The notes under the pieces: model-generated
The model's database searches: none
The model's input: only the letters and a program-made list of their open reading frames with translations
Told to the model about the DNA's origin: nothing
Assembly (NCBI RefSeq): GCF_020075705.1
Contig: NZ_JAIQUM010000010.1
Span: 53,838 to 117,837, forward strand
Source: Metabacillus rhizolycopersici
GTDB lineage: Bacteria; Bacillota; Bacilli; Bacillales; Bacillaceae
Reading direction: 5' to 3'
Length of the DNA stretch: 64,000 nt
Part shown: in pieces, positions 17,584 through 27,937 of the stretch
How positions within the stretch are numbered: position 1 is the first letter of the stretch
Layout of the letters: the number at the start of each line of letters is the position of its first letter
Translations under genes and position numbers: made by a program

Positions 17584-17783
17584 CCCTCTTTTCGATTATG
17601 TTTTTGTTCCATTATCTATTTACACTAATAATAGAGAGACCTACTGAGCTAAAAAGTCTAGGTAGCCATTTTCTTTCATCTCACAAAAATCCCTAGCTGT
17701 TTTGTCATTGTATTATCACCTTAATTTTCTTCCTACTTGTTTGTCTAAAGGGAGAATTCCCCTAAAAGTATCTAATTATGTTG
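17584..17783. other. Gap between cobQ and cobA
   Basis: No intact gene is seen. On the minus strand around 17635-17700 there is a short frame ending FCEMKENGYLDFLAQ that could be the last codons of a lost gene, but it has no start and I cannot assign it. An internal promoter for cobA onward is possible; no clear -35/-10 pair stands out. Confidence 0.3.
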
Positions 17784-19292
17784 TTAAACTCCTTGATGGT
17801 ACTCCTCCATTTTTTGTTGAATCACGTCCAGATCAACATGTTCTCGAATATGGTCAGCTAATCGATCAAAAGCTTCTTCCCGCAATTTGTTGAAAGAAAT
17901 ACGATTATAGATAGGAGATAGTCCCTTTCTTTTCCGAATATGATTTAATAGCGCTTCACGAAAGGCATCATTATGAAAAATCCCATGAAAATACGTACCC
18001 ATTACTTCTTCATTTGAATTTTTATAGCCGTCGTTTCGATCCTCAAGTTGAATGAGTGGTGAAGATTCACCATCCATAAATGTTTCTCCCATATGAATCT
18101 CATAGCCCTTTACATGAAATTGTTGACTACCAAATTGTAGCTCTCCTTCTGATAGCTTGGTCGTTTTTTCTTTTGTAATAGTCGTTTTTAAAGGTAGTAA
18201 ACTGAGACCATTCAGGGACAGATGCGGTGATTCGATCGCATAGGGATCATGGATTTCAGATCCTAACATTTGATAGCCGCCACAAATTCCGAATATATGG
18301 GACAGACCTTTTCCTTGCAATTCAGTTAATTTTTGAGCGATCCCACTGTCCTTTAAATACATTAAATCTTCTAATGTATTTTTGCTTCCAGGTAAAATAA
18401 CGATATCCGGTTGTTTTAGTTGTTTTGCTCTAGTAATAAATCGCACATGACAATCAGGCTCGTGAAAAAAAGGGTCCACATCTGTAAAGTTTGATATTTT
18501 TGGATATTGAATAACCGCGATATCCAATTCCTTTTCATCATTCAAAGCCGAAGTATATTTATTTAAAATGACAGAATCTTCTGCGTCAATATTTAAATGA
18601 GGAATATATGGGATGACTCCTAAAACTCGTTTTCCGGTATTTTCTTCAAACCACTTAAGCCCGGGTTCTAAGAGGCGAATATCTCCCCTAAATTTATTGA
18701 TAATCACGCCAATTACACGGTCACAATCTTCTCGGTCTAAAAGTTGAAGTGTTCCAACTAAACTAGCAAAGACACCACCCTTTTCTATATCTCCAATAAG
18801 AACGACAGGAGCATTGGCCATTTTGGCTACACGCATATTGACTAACTCACGGTCATTTAGGTTAATTTCGGCAGGGCTACCGGCTCCTTCAATCACGATT
18901 CGTTCATATGTATTAGTAAGGTGAGTGAGTGAATCTTCAATTAATTTCAAGCCGGTCTGAAAAAAATCCTTTCGATATGCACCTGCTTCCATATTTTTAT
19001 ATGGCTTTCCATGGACGACTATTTGGGATTCGTTCTCTCGATTCGGTTTAATTAAAATAGGGTTCATATGTGTCGTGGCTTGAATTTGTGCTGCTTCTGC
19101 TTGTACTCCTTGAGCTCTCCCGATTTCTTTCCCATCGATGGTAATGTATGAATTCAATGCCATATTCTGTGATTTAAAGGGGGTTGTCTTAAATCCATCT
19201 TGTGCAAAAATGCGGCAAAATGCTGTAACGATTACACTTTTTCCTGCATCTGAATGGGTACCTTGAAACATAATTGGTAGAGCATTACCCAT
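17784..19292 (-). CDS. cobQ: Cobyric acid synthase CobQ/CbiP
   Basis: This 502-residue enzyme amidates the b, d, e and g carboxylates of adenosylcobyrinic acid a,c-diamide, using glutamine and ATP. The N-terminal dethiobiotin-synthetase-like domain has MFQGTHSDAGKSVIVTAFCR. The C-terminal glutamine amidotransferase domain has the nucleophile Cys in GLSHIFGICGGYQMLG and the His in VMGTYFHGIFHND. The start overlaps the end of cbiA by eight bases, so the two are coupled. Confidence 0.95.
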   Translation of the reverse strand: MGNALPIMFQGTHSDAGKSVIVTAFCRIFAQDGFKTTPFKSQNMALNSYITIDGKEIGRAQGVQAEAAQIQATTHMNPILIKPNRENESQIVVHGKPYKNMEAGAYRKDFFQTGLKLIEDSLTHLTNTYERIVIEGAGSPAEINLNDRELVNMRVAKMANAPVVLIGDIEKGGVFASLVGTLQLLDREDCDRVIGVIINKFRGDIRLLEPGLKWFEENTGKRVLGVIPYIPHLNIDAEDSVILNKYTSALNDEKELDIAVIQYPKISNFTDVDPFFHEPDCHVRFITRAKQLKQPDIVILPGSKNTLEDLMYLKDSGIAQKLTELQGKGLSHIFGICGGYQMLGSEIHDPYAIESPHLSLNGLSLLPLKTTITKEKTTKLSEGELQFGSQQFHVKGYEIHMGETFMDGESSPLIQLEDRNDGYKNSNEEVMGTYFHGIFHNDAFREALLNHIRKRKGLSPIYNRISFNKLREEAFDRLADHIREHVDLDVIQQKMEEYHQGV

Positions 19293-20664
19293 ATGTTTTC
19301 ATCCCCTTGCAATATTTTATCCAATTTTCTACCATATCGGGGCAGGAGGCAAAATGAAAATGTGTATATCCTGCTACAAGATTATGCTTCAAATACCCTT
19401 CTAGCTTTGTACCGCGCATCCCTTTTGTTTCGTATGCATATTGAATATTAGCTTCATCAGTATGGAATGTCGAGTAATGAAATTCATGTCCTCTTGCTTT
19501 TTGATGCTCACCAATAAGGATATTACCATTTCGACCACTTATTTCTCTATAGCCCAGTGCAGCTCGTTTTGATTGCATTTTCACTTCACCGGAAATGATT
19601 CCTACCATTTCATATCTAGCTTTTTGTGTGGTTTCAATTGACTCAGTCAAGTACATAAACCCACCACATTCAGCTAGTGTAGGTAACCCTTGCTCAATCG
19701 CCTTCTTTATTGAAGCCTTCACTAGTTGATTTTGGGAAAGCTCACTGGCAAACTCTTCAGGAAAACCTCCACCAATGTAAAGTCCATCAATATCTGAAGG
19801 GATTGGTTCATCTGCGAGTGGAGAAAAATAAACAATTTCAACTCCATAAGACTCTAAGATTTCTAAATTCTCAGGGTAATAGAAATTAAATGCAGCATCT
19901 TTCGCTACTGCAATTTTAATCGATTTTTCGTTCTTATTTTCAAAAAGTGAAACTGTTTCGTTCTTATTTAGTGGACCTGCTTGAGATAATGTAAGCAATT
20001 GTTCGATGTCAACCGTTTCAAGTACAAGCTCTCCTAATTTATCAAAGAAAGGATCAAGCTCTCCCCTTTCAATAGAAGGAATGAGTCCAAGATGCCTCTC
20101 AGGTATTTCGATATCAAGCTCTCGTTTTAAATAGCCAATCACAGGTATTTGACATTCTTGTTCTATTGCTGTTTTTACAAGATTAAAATGTCCTTCACTT
20201 CCTACTTTATTGGCTATAACGCCGACGATGTTAGGACCGTCTGCAAACAACTGAAACCCTTTGACAATTGCAGCCACACTACGAGCCATACTCGCACAAT
20301 TTACAACAAGTAGGACAGGACTTTCGGTAATCATGCTAATTTCTGCAGTACTACCTTCATTCGTCTTGGGGTTTTTCCCGTCAAAAAATCCCATTACCCC
20401 TTCCATAATGGAAATGTCTGCCCCTTGGCTGCCGTGTGTAAAGATATCTAAAACGATCTCTTTTGATAACATCCAGCTATCCAAATTACGGGAAACTCGA
20501 TTTGTCACAGCGGTATGATAGGATGGATCAATATAATCTGGTCCACATTTAAACCCTTGTACAGTTAACCCTCTTTTTCTTAATGCGGACATTATCCCGA
20601 TTGTTAAGGTTGTTTTACCGACACCGCTTCCGGTACCAGCAATTACGATTCTTTTTTCAGTCAC
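19285..20664 (-). CDS. cbiA: Cobyrinic acid a,c-diamide synthase CbiA
   Basis: This 459-residue enzyme amidates the a and c acetate side chains of cobyrinic acid. It has an N-terminal ATP-binding domain (IAGTGSGVGKTTLTIGIMSA) and a C-terminal amidotransferase domain with PTLAECGGFMYL (nucleophile Cys) and GYTHFHFAS. It uses a GTG start at 20664 with GAGGTGG eight bases upstream. It stands between cbiG and cobQ. Confidence 0.95.
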   Translation of the reverse strand: MTEKRIVIAGTGSGVGKTTLTIGIMSALRKRGLTVQGFKCGPDYIDPSYHTAVTNRVSRNLDSWMLSKEIVLDIFTHGSQGADISIMEGVMGFFDGKNPKTNEGSTAEISMITESPVLLVVNCASMARSVAAIVKGFQLFADGPNIVGVIANKVGSEGHFNLVKTAIEQECQIPVIGYLKRELDIEIPERHLGLIPSIERGELDPFFDKLGELVLETVDIEQLLTLSQAGPLNKNETVSLFENKNEKSIKIAVAKDAAFNFYYPENLEILESYGVEIVYFSPLADEPIPSDIDGLYIGGGFPEEFASELSQNQLVKASIKKAIEQGLPTLAECGGFMYLTESIETTQKARYEMVGIISGEVKMQSKRAALGYREISGRNGNILIGEHQKARGHEFHYSTFHTDEANIQYAYETKGMRGTKLEGYLKHNLVAGYTHFHFASCPDMVENWIKYCKGMKTYG

Positions 20665-20682
20665 CTAAATGATTCCACCTCT

Positions 20683-21807
20683 CTAATAGGGGATAACTGC
20701 TACAGATATCGTTACATTACCTGATTTTTTCTTTGTCATAGCAAGAGTCTGTGCACCACTATACACACGGGCAGCGGGTTCACTAACACCATAGGCACCA
20801 GTGAATTTATAAACAGCCTCAGAAGGAAGATCAATTTGAACACGATTAAGCTCATCTGCGGAATAACATGTAAAGTCCCAGTTGTATTTTTGAGCTACAG
20901 CGATGATCCCTTCCTCATCTTTTTTAAGATCAATTGAGCAAACTGCTTTTACACTCATGATTGAAAATTGCAAGTCATTCAATGTATCTTGAATGACTTG
21001 CTCGATTTCTTCCATTGATGTCCCTCTATTACAGCCAATACCAAGAACGATGACTTTAGGGCGATAGAGAACTCCGTTTTGTAGGATAACGTCTTCCTCC
21101 TCAGTCAAATTTCTGTGAGTCACAACGAGTGCTGCATTTGGTTTCGCATCTATTGCTTCTTTGATCGTAGGATAGACTTTAATCGTCTTTGGAAGAGGTT
21201 TGTCGTAGGTCCACCATTCTTTTTCACCAGATTCCTGAATGATCGCAACCTGTTCTTCATTGACGACAGATGCACTAACAGGAGTTAATTTTTCAGCACT
21301 TTCCCAGACCCAGCCAAATCTACTTCCAAATAAATCAACCGGGATCGTTTTTTGAACATCTGAAGCTGTTGTAATCACTGGTGTAGCTTTTAGTAATTCA
21401 GCTACTTCCTTTGTTAATTCGTTTGCCCCCCCTAAATGACCAGATAGCACACTAATCACATGATTTCCTTTATCATCAATGACGACAACAGCGGGATCGG
21501 TTTTTTTATCTTTTAATATAGGTGCAATCATACGAACGACAGCACCTAATGAAATGATCATAATAATGCCTTTATATGATTTGAAAAGGGTAGGAAGAAG
21601 AAGGCGGACATTTCCTTCAAAAATGGAAATGTTTCTTTCCTTTTCATCGCCTTTTTCAAATTTACTCATATAAAATAAATCGGTTTGATGGAATTTGGCA
21701 TGTAGGTTACGAGCTAATTCAACCCCGTGCTTTGTAATCGCTACAACAGCATACGTACCTTTTTGTTTAAGATCGACGATTTTGCCCTCTTCTAAGATAA
21801 GCGTCAT
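20683..21807 (-). CDS. cbiG: Cobalt-precorrin-5A hydrolase CbiG
   Basis: CbiG opens the delta-lactone of cobalt-precorrin-5A and releases acetaldehyde, the ring-contraction step of the early-cobalt route. The 374-residue protein shows the N-terminal block SLGAVVRMIAPILKDKKTDP and VVVIDDKGNHVISVLSGHLG, and the C-terminal CbiG/CobE block VIVLGIGCNRGTSMEEIE with VSEPAARVYSGA. The stop of cbiF overlaps its ATG by four bases. Confidence 0.95.
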   Translation of the reverse strand: MTLILEEGKIVDLKQKGTYAVVAITKHGVELARNLHAKFHQTDLFYMSKFEKGDEKERNISIFEGNVRLLLPTLFKSYKGIIMIISLGAVVRMIAPILKDKKTDPAVVVIDDKGNHVISVLSGHLGGANELTKEVAELLKATPVITTASDVQKTIPVDLFGSRFGWVWESAEKLTPVSASVVNEEQVAIIQESGEKEWWTYDKPLPKTIKVYPTIKEAIDAKPNAALVVTHRNLTEEEDVILQNGVLYRPKVIVLGIGCNRGTSMEEIEQVIQDTLNDLQFSIMSVKAVCSIDLKKDEEGIIAVAQKYNWDFTCYSADELNRVQIDLPSEAVYKFTGAYGVSEPAARVYSGAQTLAMTKKKSGNVTISVAVIPY

Positions 21808-22577
21808 TCTTTCACTCCTTTTCGAAAACCATGAGTGAATGCTTTATCATAAAGCTTTGACTTAAAGTCTTTTTGATGAATATCTTTATCAAGTGCCCAT
21901 CCAGCTAAAATCATCGCTTGTTTCCGTATTCCGTTGGTCCGCATATCTTCATCAAGATGCTCAAGTGTTGACCTGACAATTTTTTGATCAGGCCATGTTG
22001 CTTTGTAAACGACCCCAACTGGTGTATCTTTACTCCAGCCAGCAGCTAAAAATTCTCTGACAATCTTTTTTGTTAGCGTAGCACTTAAAAATAATGCTAC
22101 TGTACAATTGTGTTTCGCTAAATCTCTCAGCTTCTCTGTTTCTGGAACAGGCGTTCGACCTTCTGCTCGTGTAAGAATGACAGTTTGTGTTAACTCAGGA
22201 ATGGTAAGCTCGGCACCTAGCGCAGCAGCTGATGCAAAGACCGAGCTCACACCAGGAATAATTTCCACACTTACGTCTTTCTTGTTTAGAATAGCGATTT
22301 GTTCCATGATTGCACCGTAAACAGCTGGGTCTCCGGTATGAACACGAACGACCTTTTTTCCTTCTTGAACACGATCGACCATAACCTCAACCATTTCCTC
22401 AAGATGCATACCTGCAGTTTTTATGATCTCTGCTTCTGGCTTTGCTCGTTCGATTAGTTCAGTACTTACCAATGAATCTGCAAATAGGACAACATCTGCT
22501 TCTTGAAGGTGTTTTAAACCTTTGACTGTAATTAAATCAGGATCTCCTGGACCAGCTCCTATAATTGTGATTTTCAT
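21804..22577 (-). CDS. cbiF: Cobalt-precorrin-4 C11-methyltransferase CbiF
   Basis: This SAM-dependent enzyme of about 257 residues methylates C11. Class III methylase blocks are IIGAGPGDPDLITVKG, VVRVHTGDPAVYGAIMEQ and IIPGVSSVFASAAALGAEL. I place the start at 22577, where the ATG overlaps the cbiL stop (TAATG) and GGTGAGG is upstream; an in-frame ATG 66 bases earlier lies inside cbiL and would add an unrelated N-terminus. Confidence 0.95.
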   Translation of the reverse strand: MKITIIGAGPGDPDLITVKGLKHLQEADVVLFADSLVSTELIERAKPEAEIIKTAGMHLEEMVEVMVDRVQEGKKVVRVHTGDPAVYGAIMEQIAILNKKDVSVEIIPGVSSVFASAAALGAELTIPELTQTVILTRAEGRTPVPETEKLRDLAKHNCTVALFLSATLTKKIVREFLAAGWSKDTPVGVVYKATWPDQKIVRSTLEHLDEDMRTNGIRKQAMILAGWALDKDIHQKDFKSKLYDKAFTHGFRKGVKE

Positions 22578-23278
22578 TATTTCCTCACCACCATTAACGT
22601 TAAATATTCCAATTCTACTCGCTCCAATTCCCGTATATCCCAAATGATTTCTTCATCAGATGTCACCTTTGTCACAACAGATGCTTTATCAACTAGATCC
22701 AGTTCGCGGAGGATTTGCAACATTAAATCCATTACTTTTGCTACCTTTATGAAAATAATACAGTCATTTTCTGTTATTGCTTTTTTCATAGCTTTATAGT
22801 CATCTCTTGCAGGTATAATGGCGACATGGTCGTCCCCCTCTGCAAGGGCAATCCCAAGTCGTGAAGCAGCACCATTAATGGATGAAATCCCAGGTACCGT
22901 TTGGATGTTGACTTCTGGATAGCGCTCTTTGACAAGGTTCATCATATGGATGAATGTGCTGTATAAAAGAGGGTCTCCTTCTGTTACAAATGCAACATCC
23001 TTTCCTGTTTTGAGCTTTTCCCAGACAAGTTCTACTGTATTTGACCATTCACGTTCAAGGATTTCGGGGTCCTTCGTCATTGGGAACACAAGCCCTAGCA
23101 TTTCTTTTTCTCCTGGCGTAATGTAAACATCAATAATTCGCTCTGCATAGCTTCTACTACCCTTTCGTTTTTTAGGGTATGCAATCACTGGAGCTTCTTT
23201 AAGCTTGCGAAAGGCTTTAACTGTAAGCAACTCCGGATCTCCTGGTCCTACACCTAGTCCGTATAAGGTTCCTAACAT
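22577..23278 (-). CDS. cbiL: Cobalt-factor II C20-methyltransferase CbiL
   Basis: The 233-residue enzyme methylates C20 of cobalt-factor II. It has [20 protein letters not shown] at the N-terminus, [18 protein letters not shown] and [19 protein letters not shown], all typical of CbiL/CobI. Its start lies within the end of cbiET (seven-base overlap) and its stop shares bases with the cbiF start, showing tight coupling. Confidence 0.94.
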   Translation of the reverse strand: MLGTLYGLGVGPGDPELLTVKAFRKLKEAPVIAYPKKRKGSRSYAERIIDVYITPGEKEMLGLVFPMTKDPEILEREWSNTVELVWEKLKTGKDVAFVTEGDPLLYSTFIHMMNLVKERYPEVNIQTVPGISSINGAASRLGIALAEGDDHVAIIPARDDYKAMKKAITENDCIIFIKVAKVMDLMLQILRELDLVDKASVVTKVTSDEEIIWDIRELERVELEYLTLMVVRK

Positions 23279-24489
23279 GATGATTCTCCTTCCTTATGTT
23301 GTGCAGAGATAATATAAATCGGATTTAATGCATCAAAACGAGTAAGGTTCAAAATGGGTTTACTTCTCGAAACTTGAGCAAGTGTTATGTTCACTTCAAA
23401 GCCGCTCCTTTTAAAGCCATCTACTGCTTGCATTAAATTTTCAATTGTTACGGCATTTAATACAATTCTTCCGCCTTTTTTTAAACGCGAGCAACAAACA
23501 GTTAAGATCTCTTCCATACCTCCCGCTGTCCCGCCGATAAAGATTGCATCAGGATCTGGAAATTCGTCTAATCGATTTGGTGCTTTTCCTTGAACGACAG
23601 AAAAGTCAGTTCGAAATTTCGCCATATTCAATCGACAATTTTCTAGGTCATGGTCATTTTTTTCGATAGCAAAAATCTGTCCCTCTTTTGCAATCATGCT
23701 GGCTTCAATAGCTACAGAGCCAGTACAGGTTCCAATATCCCACACAATACTGCTTTCTGTTAGTTTTAATTCGCTTAAACTAAGGGTTCTGATTTCTTTT
23801 TTGGTTAGTAACCCCTTTTCAGGTTTTCTCTGATGGAATTCTTCATCATCAATCCCAAATTTCCAAACTTTCCCCTCTGATGTTTTTTGTAAGATGACCA
23901 CATTTAGCGGGGAGAATTCAGTATTTTCCATCTCTTCTAGCCTATAAAAAGCACATCGTTCATTTTCTCCTCCAAGATTTTCAGCGACAAATGCTCTGTA
24001 CTCATCCATTCCAAATGAACGTAAATAACGTGCGATTTGAGAAGGGCTATTTGTAGCATCAGTCAGAAGTGCGACTATTTTACGCCCATTGATTCGTTGG
24101 GCAAGTCCTTTCATGCTTCTTCCATGTACACTTAACACATACGCATCTTGCCAGCTCTCATTCATTTTGGCGAAAGCTTGCTGCATTGAGCTTATATAAG
24201 GATAGATTTCAACATCTAGCTTTTTTGCTAGGTAACTACCAATTCCATAAAATAATGGATCACCAGATGCTAATACAACCATTCTCTTTTTCTCATTGCT
24301 CAAATAGGTTACGAGAGAGGATAAGTCGCCTTTTATGACAATCTTTTCTCCTTGATAATCCTTAAAGAAAGATAGTTGTCGTTCTCCCCCTACTAGGATC
24401 TCGCTCTCATAAATCCATTTTTCATAGATTGGAAGAAGGCTTTGTTTCCCATCATTACCTATTCCGATTATCTTAATCTTGTTCTTCAT
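23272..24489 (-). CDS. cbiET: Fused precorrin-6B C5,15-methyltransferase and decarboxylase CbiET
   Basis: This protein of about 405 residues fuses CbiE (methylation at C5 and C15) with CbiT (methylation and C12 decarboxylation). The CbiE part has [20 protein letters not shown] and [20 protein letters not shown]; the CbiT part, from about residue 220, has a Rossmann SAM motif [20 protein letters not shown] and [16 protein letters not shown]. The ATG at 24489 is used because GGCAGGGA precedes it; it overlaps the end of cbiD by 17 bases. Confidence 0.94.
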   Translation of the reverse strand: MKNKIKIIGIGNDGKQSLLPIYEKWIYESEILVGGERQLSFFKDYQGEKIVIKGDLSSLVTYLSNEKKRMVVLASGDPLFYGIGSYLAKKLDVEIYPYISSMQQAFAKMNESWQDAYVLSVHGRSMKGLAQRINGRKIVALLTDATNSPSQIARYLRSFGMDEYRAFVAENLGGENERCAFYRLEEMENTEFSPLNVVILQKTSEGKVWKFGIDDEEFHQRKPEKGLLTKKEIRTLSLSELKLTESSIVWDIGTCTGSVAIEASMIAKEGQIFAIEKNDHDLENCRLNMAKFRTDFSVVQGKAPNRLDEFPDPDAIFIGGTAGGMEEILTVCCSRLKKGGRIVLNAVTIENLMQAVDGFKRSGFEVNITLAQVSRSKPILNLTRFDALNPIYIISAQHKEGESSC

Positions 24490-25591
24490 TTTTCCCTGCC
24501 TTTCCAAGTAATGTACCCTTCATTGTGTACAAACTTGTTTCAATCGAGATCCCCCCGCCAACTTCTTTTAATCCAGACAAGCAACAATAGGTACAAAGAA
24601 TCGTAAAAAAGTCTAGAAAGCCATGCTCAAGAAGGATATCTCCTACTTGTGATGCTGTGTTTGCTTGTTCGATGGTTTCAAGTAAGTTTTGATCCCTTAC
24701 CCCTGCTTCATAAGCCACACTTGATAGAAAGTTAAAATCAATTGGTGCGCTTTTTGAATGGACCATCATGACCCCTTGTGCAACCTTTGAGAATTTCCCC
24801 ATCATACCAACTAGAGATACTTTCTTTATTCCTTGCCGTTTACATTGCTTTAGTGTAAAGCCAACGAAATCGCCCATTTCAATAAATGCTTCTTCGGGAA
24901 GCTCTGGATATTGCTGCATTCCATATTTCTCGCTTCGTCCTCCAGTTGTGATGACAACATGGTCACAATGACTTGCCCGAGCAACACTAACTGCTTGAAC
25001 AATACTTGCCATATATGCAGAACTAGAAAAAGGAATGACCGTTCCTCTTGTCCCTAAAATGGAGATTCCACCAATAATCCCAAGACGCTTATTGAGTGTC
25101 TTTTCTGCGATTTTTTCCCCCTCAGGAACAGAGATTATGATTTTTATCCCTCTTTTGATTCCATGAGAGGTAAGTATTTCTTCAGCCGTTTCATAAATCA
25201 TTTTCCGTGGTACAGGGTTTATGGCAGCTTCCCCAACTGGTACGGGAAGCCCTTCCTTTGTGACACGTCCAACCCCAATACCACCATCAAGTGTAATTCC
25301 AGGCTTATCACACCAAGTAACAGTGGATTTAATAAGAGCACCGTGTGTAGCATCTGGATCATCACCAGCATCCTTAATCGTTCCAGCTTCAGCTAAACCA
25401 GGCTCTATGATGCAACTTTCCATTTCAAAAGTAGCAAATTTGCCTACTGGTAAATAGATCGTTACCTCAGCTTGAGGTTCACCAGTTATTAACGTAAGTA
25501 AAGCCGCTTTCGTTGTTGCGGTCGCACATGCTCCTGTTGTATAACCAGAGCGCATTTCCTTTTTGTCCTTCTTTTTCGATTTTCCATCCAT
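24473..25591 (-). CDS. cbiD: Cobalt-precorrin-5B C1-methyltransferase CbiD
   Basis: CbiD methylates C1 of the ring in the early-cobalt route and is a diagnostic gene for it. The 372-residue protein has [20 protein letters not shown] near the N-terminus, the [20 protein letters not shown] block, [20 protein letters not shown] and [13 protein letters not shown]. It starts three bases after the cbiC stop region. Confidence 0.96.
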   Translation of the reverse strand: MDGKSKKKDKKEMRSGYTTGACATATTKAALLTLITGEPQAEVTIYLPVGKFATFEMESCIIEPGLAEAGTIKDAGDDPDATHGALIKSTVTWCDKPGITLDGGIGVGRVTKEGLPVPVGEAAINPVPRKMIYETAEEILTSHGIKRGIKIIISVPEGEKIAEKTLNKRLGIIGGISILGTRGTVIPFSSSAYMASIVQAVSVARASHCDHVVITTGGRSEKYGMQQYPELPEEAFIEMGDFVGFTLKQCKRQGIKKVSLVGMMGKFSKVAQGVMMVHSKSAPIDFNFLSSVAYEAGVRDQNLLETIEQANTASQVGDILLEHGFLDFFTILCTYCCLSGLKEVGGGISIETSLYTMKGTLLGKAGKNEEQD

Positions 25592-25594
25592 CGT

Positions 25595-26245
25595 TTAATC
25601 CTTTTCAGCTAGAAGAGAGATTGCATTTAACGCCGCAACTGTGATCGTACTACCACCTTTTCTGCCTACATTTGTAATAAAGGGCACATCTAGTTTAGCT
25701 AATTCTTCCTTTGATTCTGGTGCTGATACAAATCCTACTGGTAGCCCAATAACTAAACTTGGTTTTGCCTCACCCTCTTTAATGAGTCGAATTAATTCCA
25801 ATAATGCGGTTGGGGCATTGCCAATAGCGAAAATTCCCCCTTCAAATTGTTTAATCGCTTTTCTCACCGAAATAATTGCGCGAGTTGTGTTTAAACGTTT
25901 TGCCTCTGCCATCACATCGGGATCAGAAATAAAAACATTCACACTACCGCCGTGTTTTTCAATTCTCCCCTTACTGACACCACTTAGAATCATTTGGACA
26001 TCAGCATATACTTGTTCCCCATTGCGAATGGCATTGATCCCAGCTTGAATCGCTTTATCATGAAAAAGCACGCTATGTCCTAATTCAAAATCAGCCGAAG
26101 CATGCACAACACGCTGAACGACCTTGTACTGCTGCTCTGTAAAAGCATGTTCACCAAACTCTGAATCGATTATATTAAAACTCATTCCCTCAATTTCTTG
26201 AGGCTGCACGGTTAAAGGTTTAAACTCTGTTCGAAAATCCATCAT
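25595..26245 (-). CDS. cbiC: Cobalt-precorrin-8 methylmutase CbiC
   Basis: CbiC moves a methyl group from C11 to C12 to form cobyrinic acid. The 216-residue protein carries VVHASADFELGHSVLFHDKA (active-site His), DVQMILSGVSKGRI and GLPVGFVSAPESKEEL, all signatures of the family. Its ATG overlaps the cbiJ stop codon (TAATG). Confidence 0.96.
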   Translation of the reverse strand: MMDFRTEFKPLTVQPQEIEGMSFNIIDSEFGEHAFTEQQYKVVQRVVHASADFELGHSVLFHDKAIQAGINAIRNGEQVYADVQMILSGVSKGRIEKHGGSVNVFISDPDVMAEAKRLNTTRAIISVRKAIKQFEGGIFAIGNAPTALLELIRLIKEGEAKPSLVIGLPVGFVSAPESKEELAKLDVPFITNVGRKGGSTITVAALNAISLLAEKD

Positions 26246-27039
26246 TATGTCCTCCCTTTTGTTCTTTCATTTTCATTTTTTAGGATCTTATTTATATGTG
26301 ATAGAACGTCTGAAAAATCGGAGTAAGCATTTCCATAGTTAATCTTAGGTCTCTTGATCATAATCGTTTCAACCCCAAGTTCAATGGCAGCTTCTAATTT
26401 CTCATCAACAGAACCTTGTTTTCCACTTTCCTTTGTAATCATTGTCGTTACACCATATTGATTGTAAAGGGCAAGATTAAATTCCTTTGTAAATGGTCCT
26501 TGTATGGCGACAATGTCTTTTTGCGGGAAGCCAAGCTTTTCACATTTCTCCATATTATCTAATCTTGGTAGCATACGAGCGATAACACGCGTATCGGGTT
26601 GGTCTAGTAGTTTACGTGTAAAGATTTCCAACGTCTTACTTCCTGTTGTTAGCATAATGACGCCTTTTTTTTCAGCTGCTAATTCTGCTGCATCTTCATA
26701 GCTTTCTACCATTGTTATTCCTTTATCTTCATATGATTGTGACTCTCGTTCATAGCGAATGTAAGGAATATCAGCTTCTTTTGCTCCAAATAGAGCATTT
26801 TTACTTGCTTCTTCTGCAAAAGGATGGCTTGCATCGACAATTGCTTGAAACCCTTGTTCTTTAATGACTCTCATAAAGTCCTCACTTGTTAAACGTCCAA
26901 CATATACATCTAAACCAGCCTTCTTCATTTCTTTTCCAGCATTTTCAGTCACAACTGTTGTTAGTAGTTTGTAACCGGCTTCCTTTATCGTTAAAGCTAA
27001 TTCCCTGGCATCACTAGTTCCAGCTAGTACAAGTATCAT
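26245..27039 (-). CDS. cbiJ: Cobalt-precorrin-6A reductase CbiJ
   Basis: CbiJ reduces a double bond in cobalt-precorrin-6A with NADPH. The 264-residue protein shows LVLAGTSDARELALTIKEAG, VDASHPFAEEASKNA and IRYERES, and MITKESGKQGSVDEKLEAA, all conserved in CbiJ/CobK. It overlaps cbiX by four bases and cbiC by one codon. Confidence 0.94.
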   Translation of the reverse strand: MILVLAGTSDARELALTIKEAGYKLLTTVVTENAGKEMKKAGLDVYVGRLTSEDFMRVIKEQGFQAIVDASHPFAEEASKNALFGAKEADIPYIRYERESQSYEDKGITMVESYEDAAELAAEKKGVIMLTTGSKTLEIFTRKLLDQPDTRVIARMLPRLDNMEKCEKLGFPQKDIVAIQGPFTKEFNLALYNQYGVTTMITKESGKQGSVDEKLEAAIELGVETIMIKRPKINYGNAYSDFSDVLSHINKILKNENERTKGRT

Positions 27040-27914
27040 AATTTTTGAGCTTCATGATCATGATGATGGTGGTGATCATGATCATGGTCGTGGTGATGAT
27101 GGTGGTCAATATGTTCCATTGCCTCAATACGGTACATGCACGTATCACAATTCATTTTTATTTCGCCTTGTAATGCCTCTTGGATTCGATCAATGATAAT
27201 GGTCTTTAATCTTGAGTGGAAACCAAAATAACTGGCAAGCTTGAACTGGGTTCCAGGGTGGACTTGTTCAAATTCTTCGATCATATTTTCAAGACGTTTA
27301 ATTAAAATACCGGTAAATAAAAAGTATGGTAATATCACAATTTTTTTCGCACCCAATTTAATGCAACGTTCAACGCCTTCTTTAATTAAAGGATCAGTTA
27401 CACCCATAAAAGCGGGTTCAACAAATTTGTAATTTAACTTTTCCCATAATAAACGTGTGATTTTATACAGATCACTATTAGCATCGGGATCACTACCTCC
27501 CCGGCCTAGTAAAATAACAGCTGTATCTGGGTCATTCTCATTTATTTTCTCGCCCACTTCTTCTAACCGATTTTTACAAATTTCCACTGTTTCCTCATGG
27601 ATCCCAAATGGTCTACCATATGTAAAGGAGACCTCAGGATATTTTTGTTTAGCTTCGTCAATGGCTGCTGGAATATGAATCTTTGAATGACCTGCGGCAA
27701 GTAACATAAGTGGGATGATAAAAACACTTGTCGCGCCCTTTTCAACACAGGTTTGAATTCCTTGTTCAATTGTTGGTCTTTCAAACTCTAAAAAGCAGGT
27801 TTCAACTAAAAGTTCTCGGTCTAGCTGTGGTTTTAATTCGTCTATTGTTTGTCTTACTTGATCGTTTCCTTCCGGGTCTCGGCTTCCGTGTCCAACTAGT
27901 AAAATAGCTTTCAT
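27036..27914 (-). CDS. cbiX: Sirohydrochlorin cobaltochelatase CbiX with His-rich tail
   Basis: CbiX inserts Co2+ into sirohydrochlorin, the committing step of the early-cobalt route. The 292-residue protein has two chelatase halves; the first includes LLVGHGSRDPEGND and LMLLAAGHSKIHIPAAI (metal-site His residues), the second LLGRGGSDPDANSDLYKI and ILPYFLFTGILIKRL. The C-terminal 25 residues are mostly His and Asp (HIDHHHHHDHDHDHHHHHDH), a probable metal-storage tail like that of B. megaterium CbiX. A CDTCMYRIEAMEH stretch before it may bind metal as well. Confidence 0.95.
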   Translation of the reverse strand: MKAILLVGHGSRDPEGNDQVRQTIDELKPQLDRELLVETCFLEFERPTIEQGIQTCVEKGATSVFIIPLMLLAAGHSKIHIPAAIDEAKQKYPEVSFTYGRPFGIHEETVEICKNRLEEVGEKINENDPDTAVILLGRGGSDPDANSDLYKITRLLWEKLNYKFVEPAFMGVTDPLIKEGVERCIKLGAKKIVILPYFLFTGILIKRLENMIEEFEQVHPGTQFKLASYFGFHSRLKTIIIDRIQEALQGEIKMNCDTCMYRIEAMEHIDHHHHHDHDHDHHHHHDHEAQKL

Positions 27915-27937
27915 ACGTTTCTCCCCTATCTATTGGA

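Noticed and set aside
17620..17720. Minus-strand codons ending FCEMKENGYLDFLAQ between cobQ and cobA
   Set aside because: No start and no family match; too short to claim a pseudogene.
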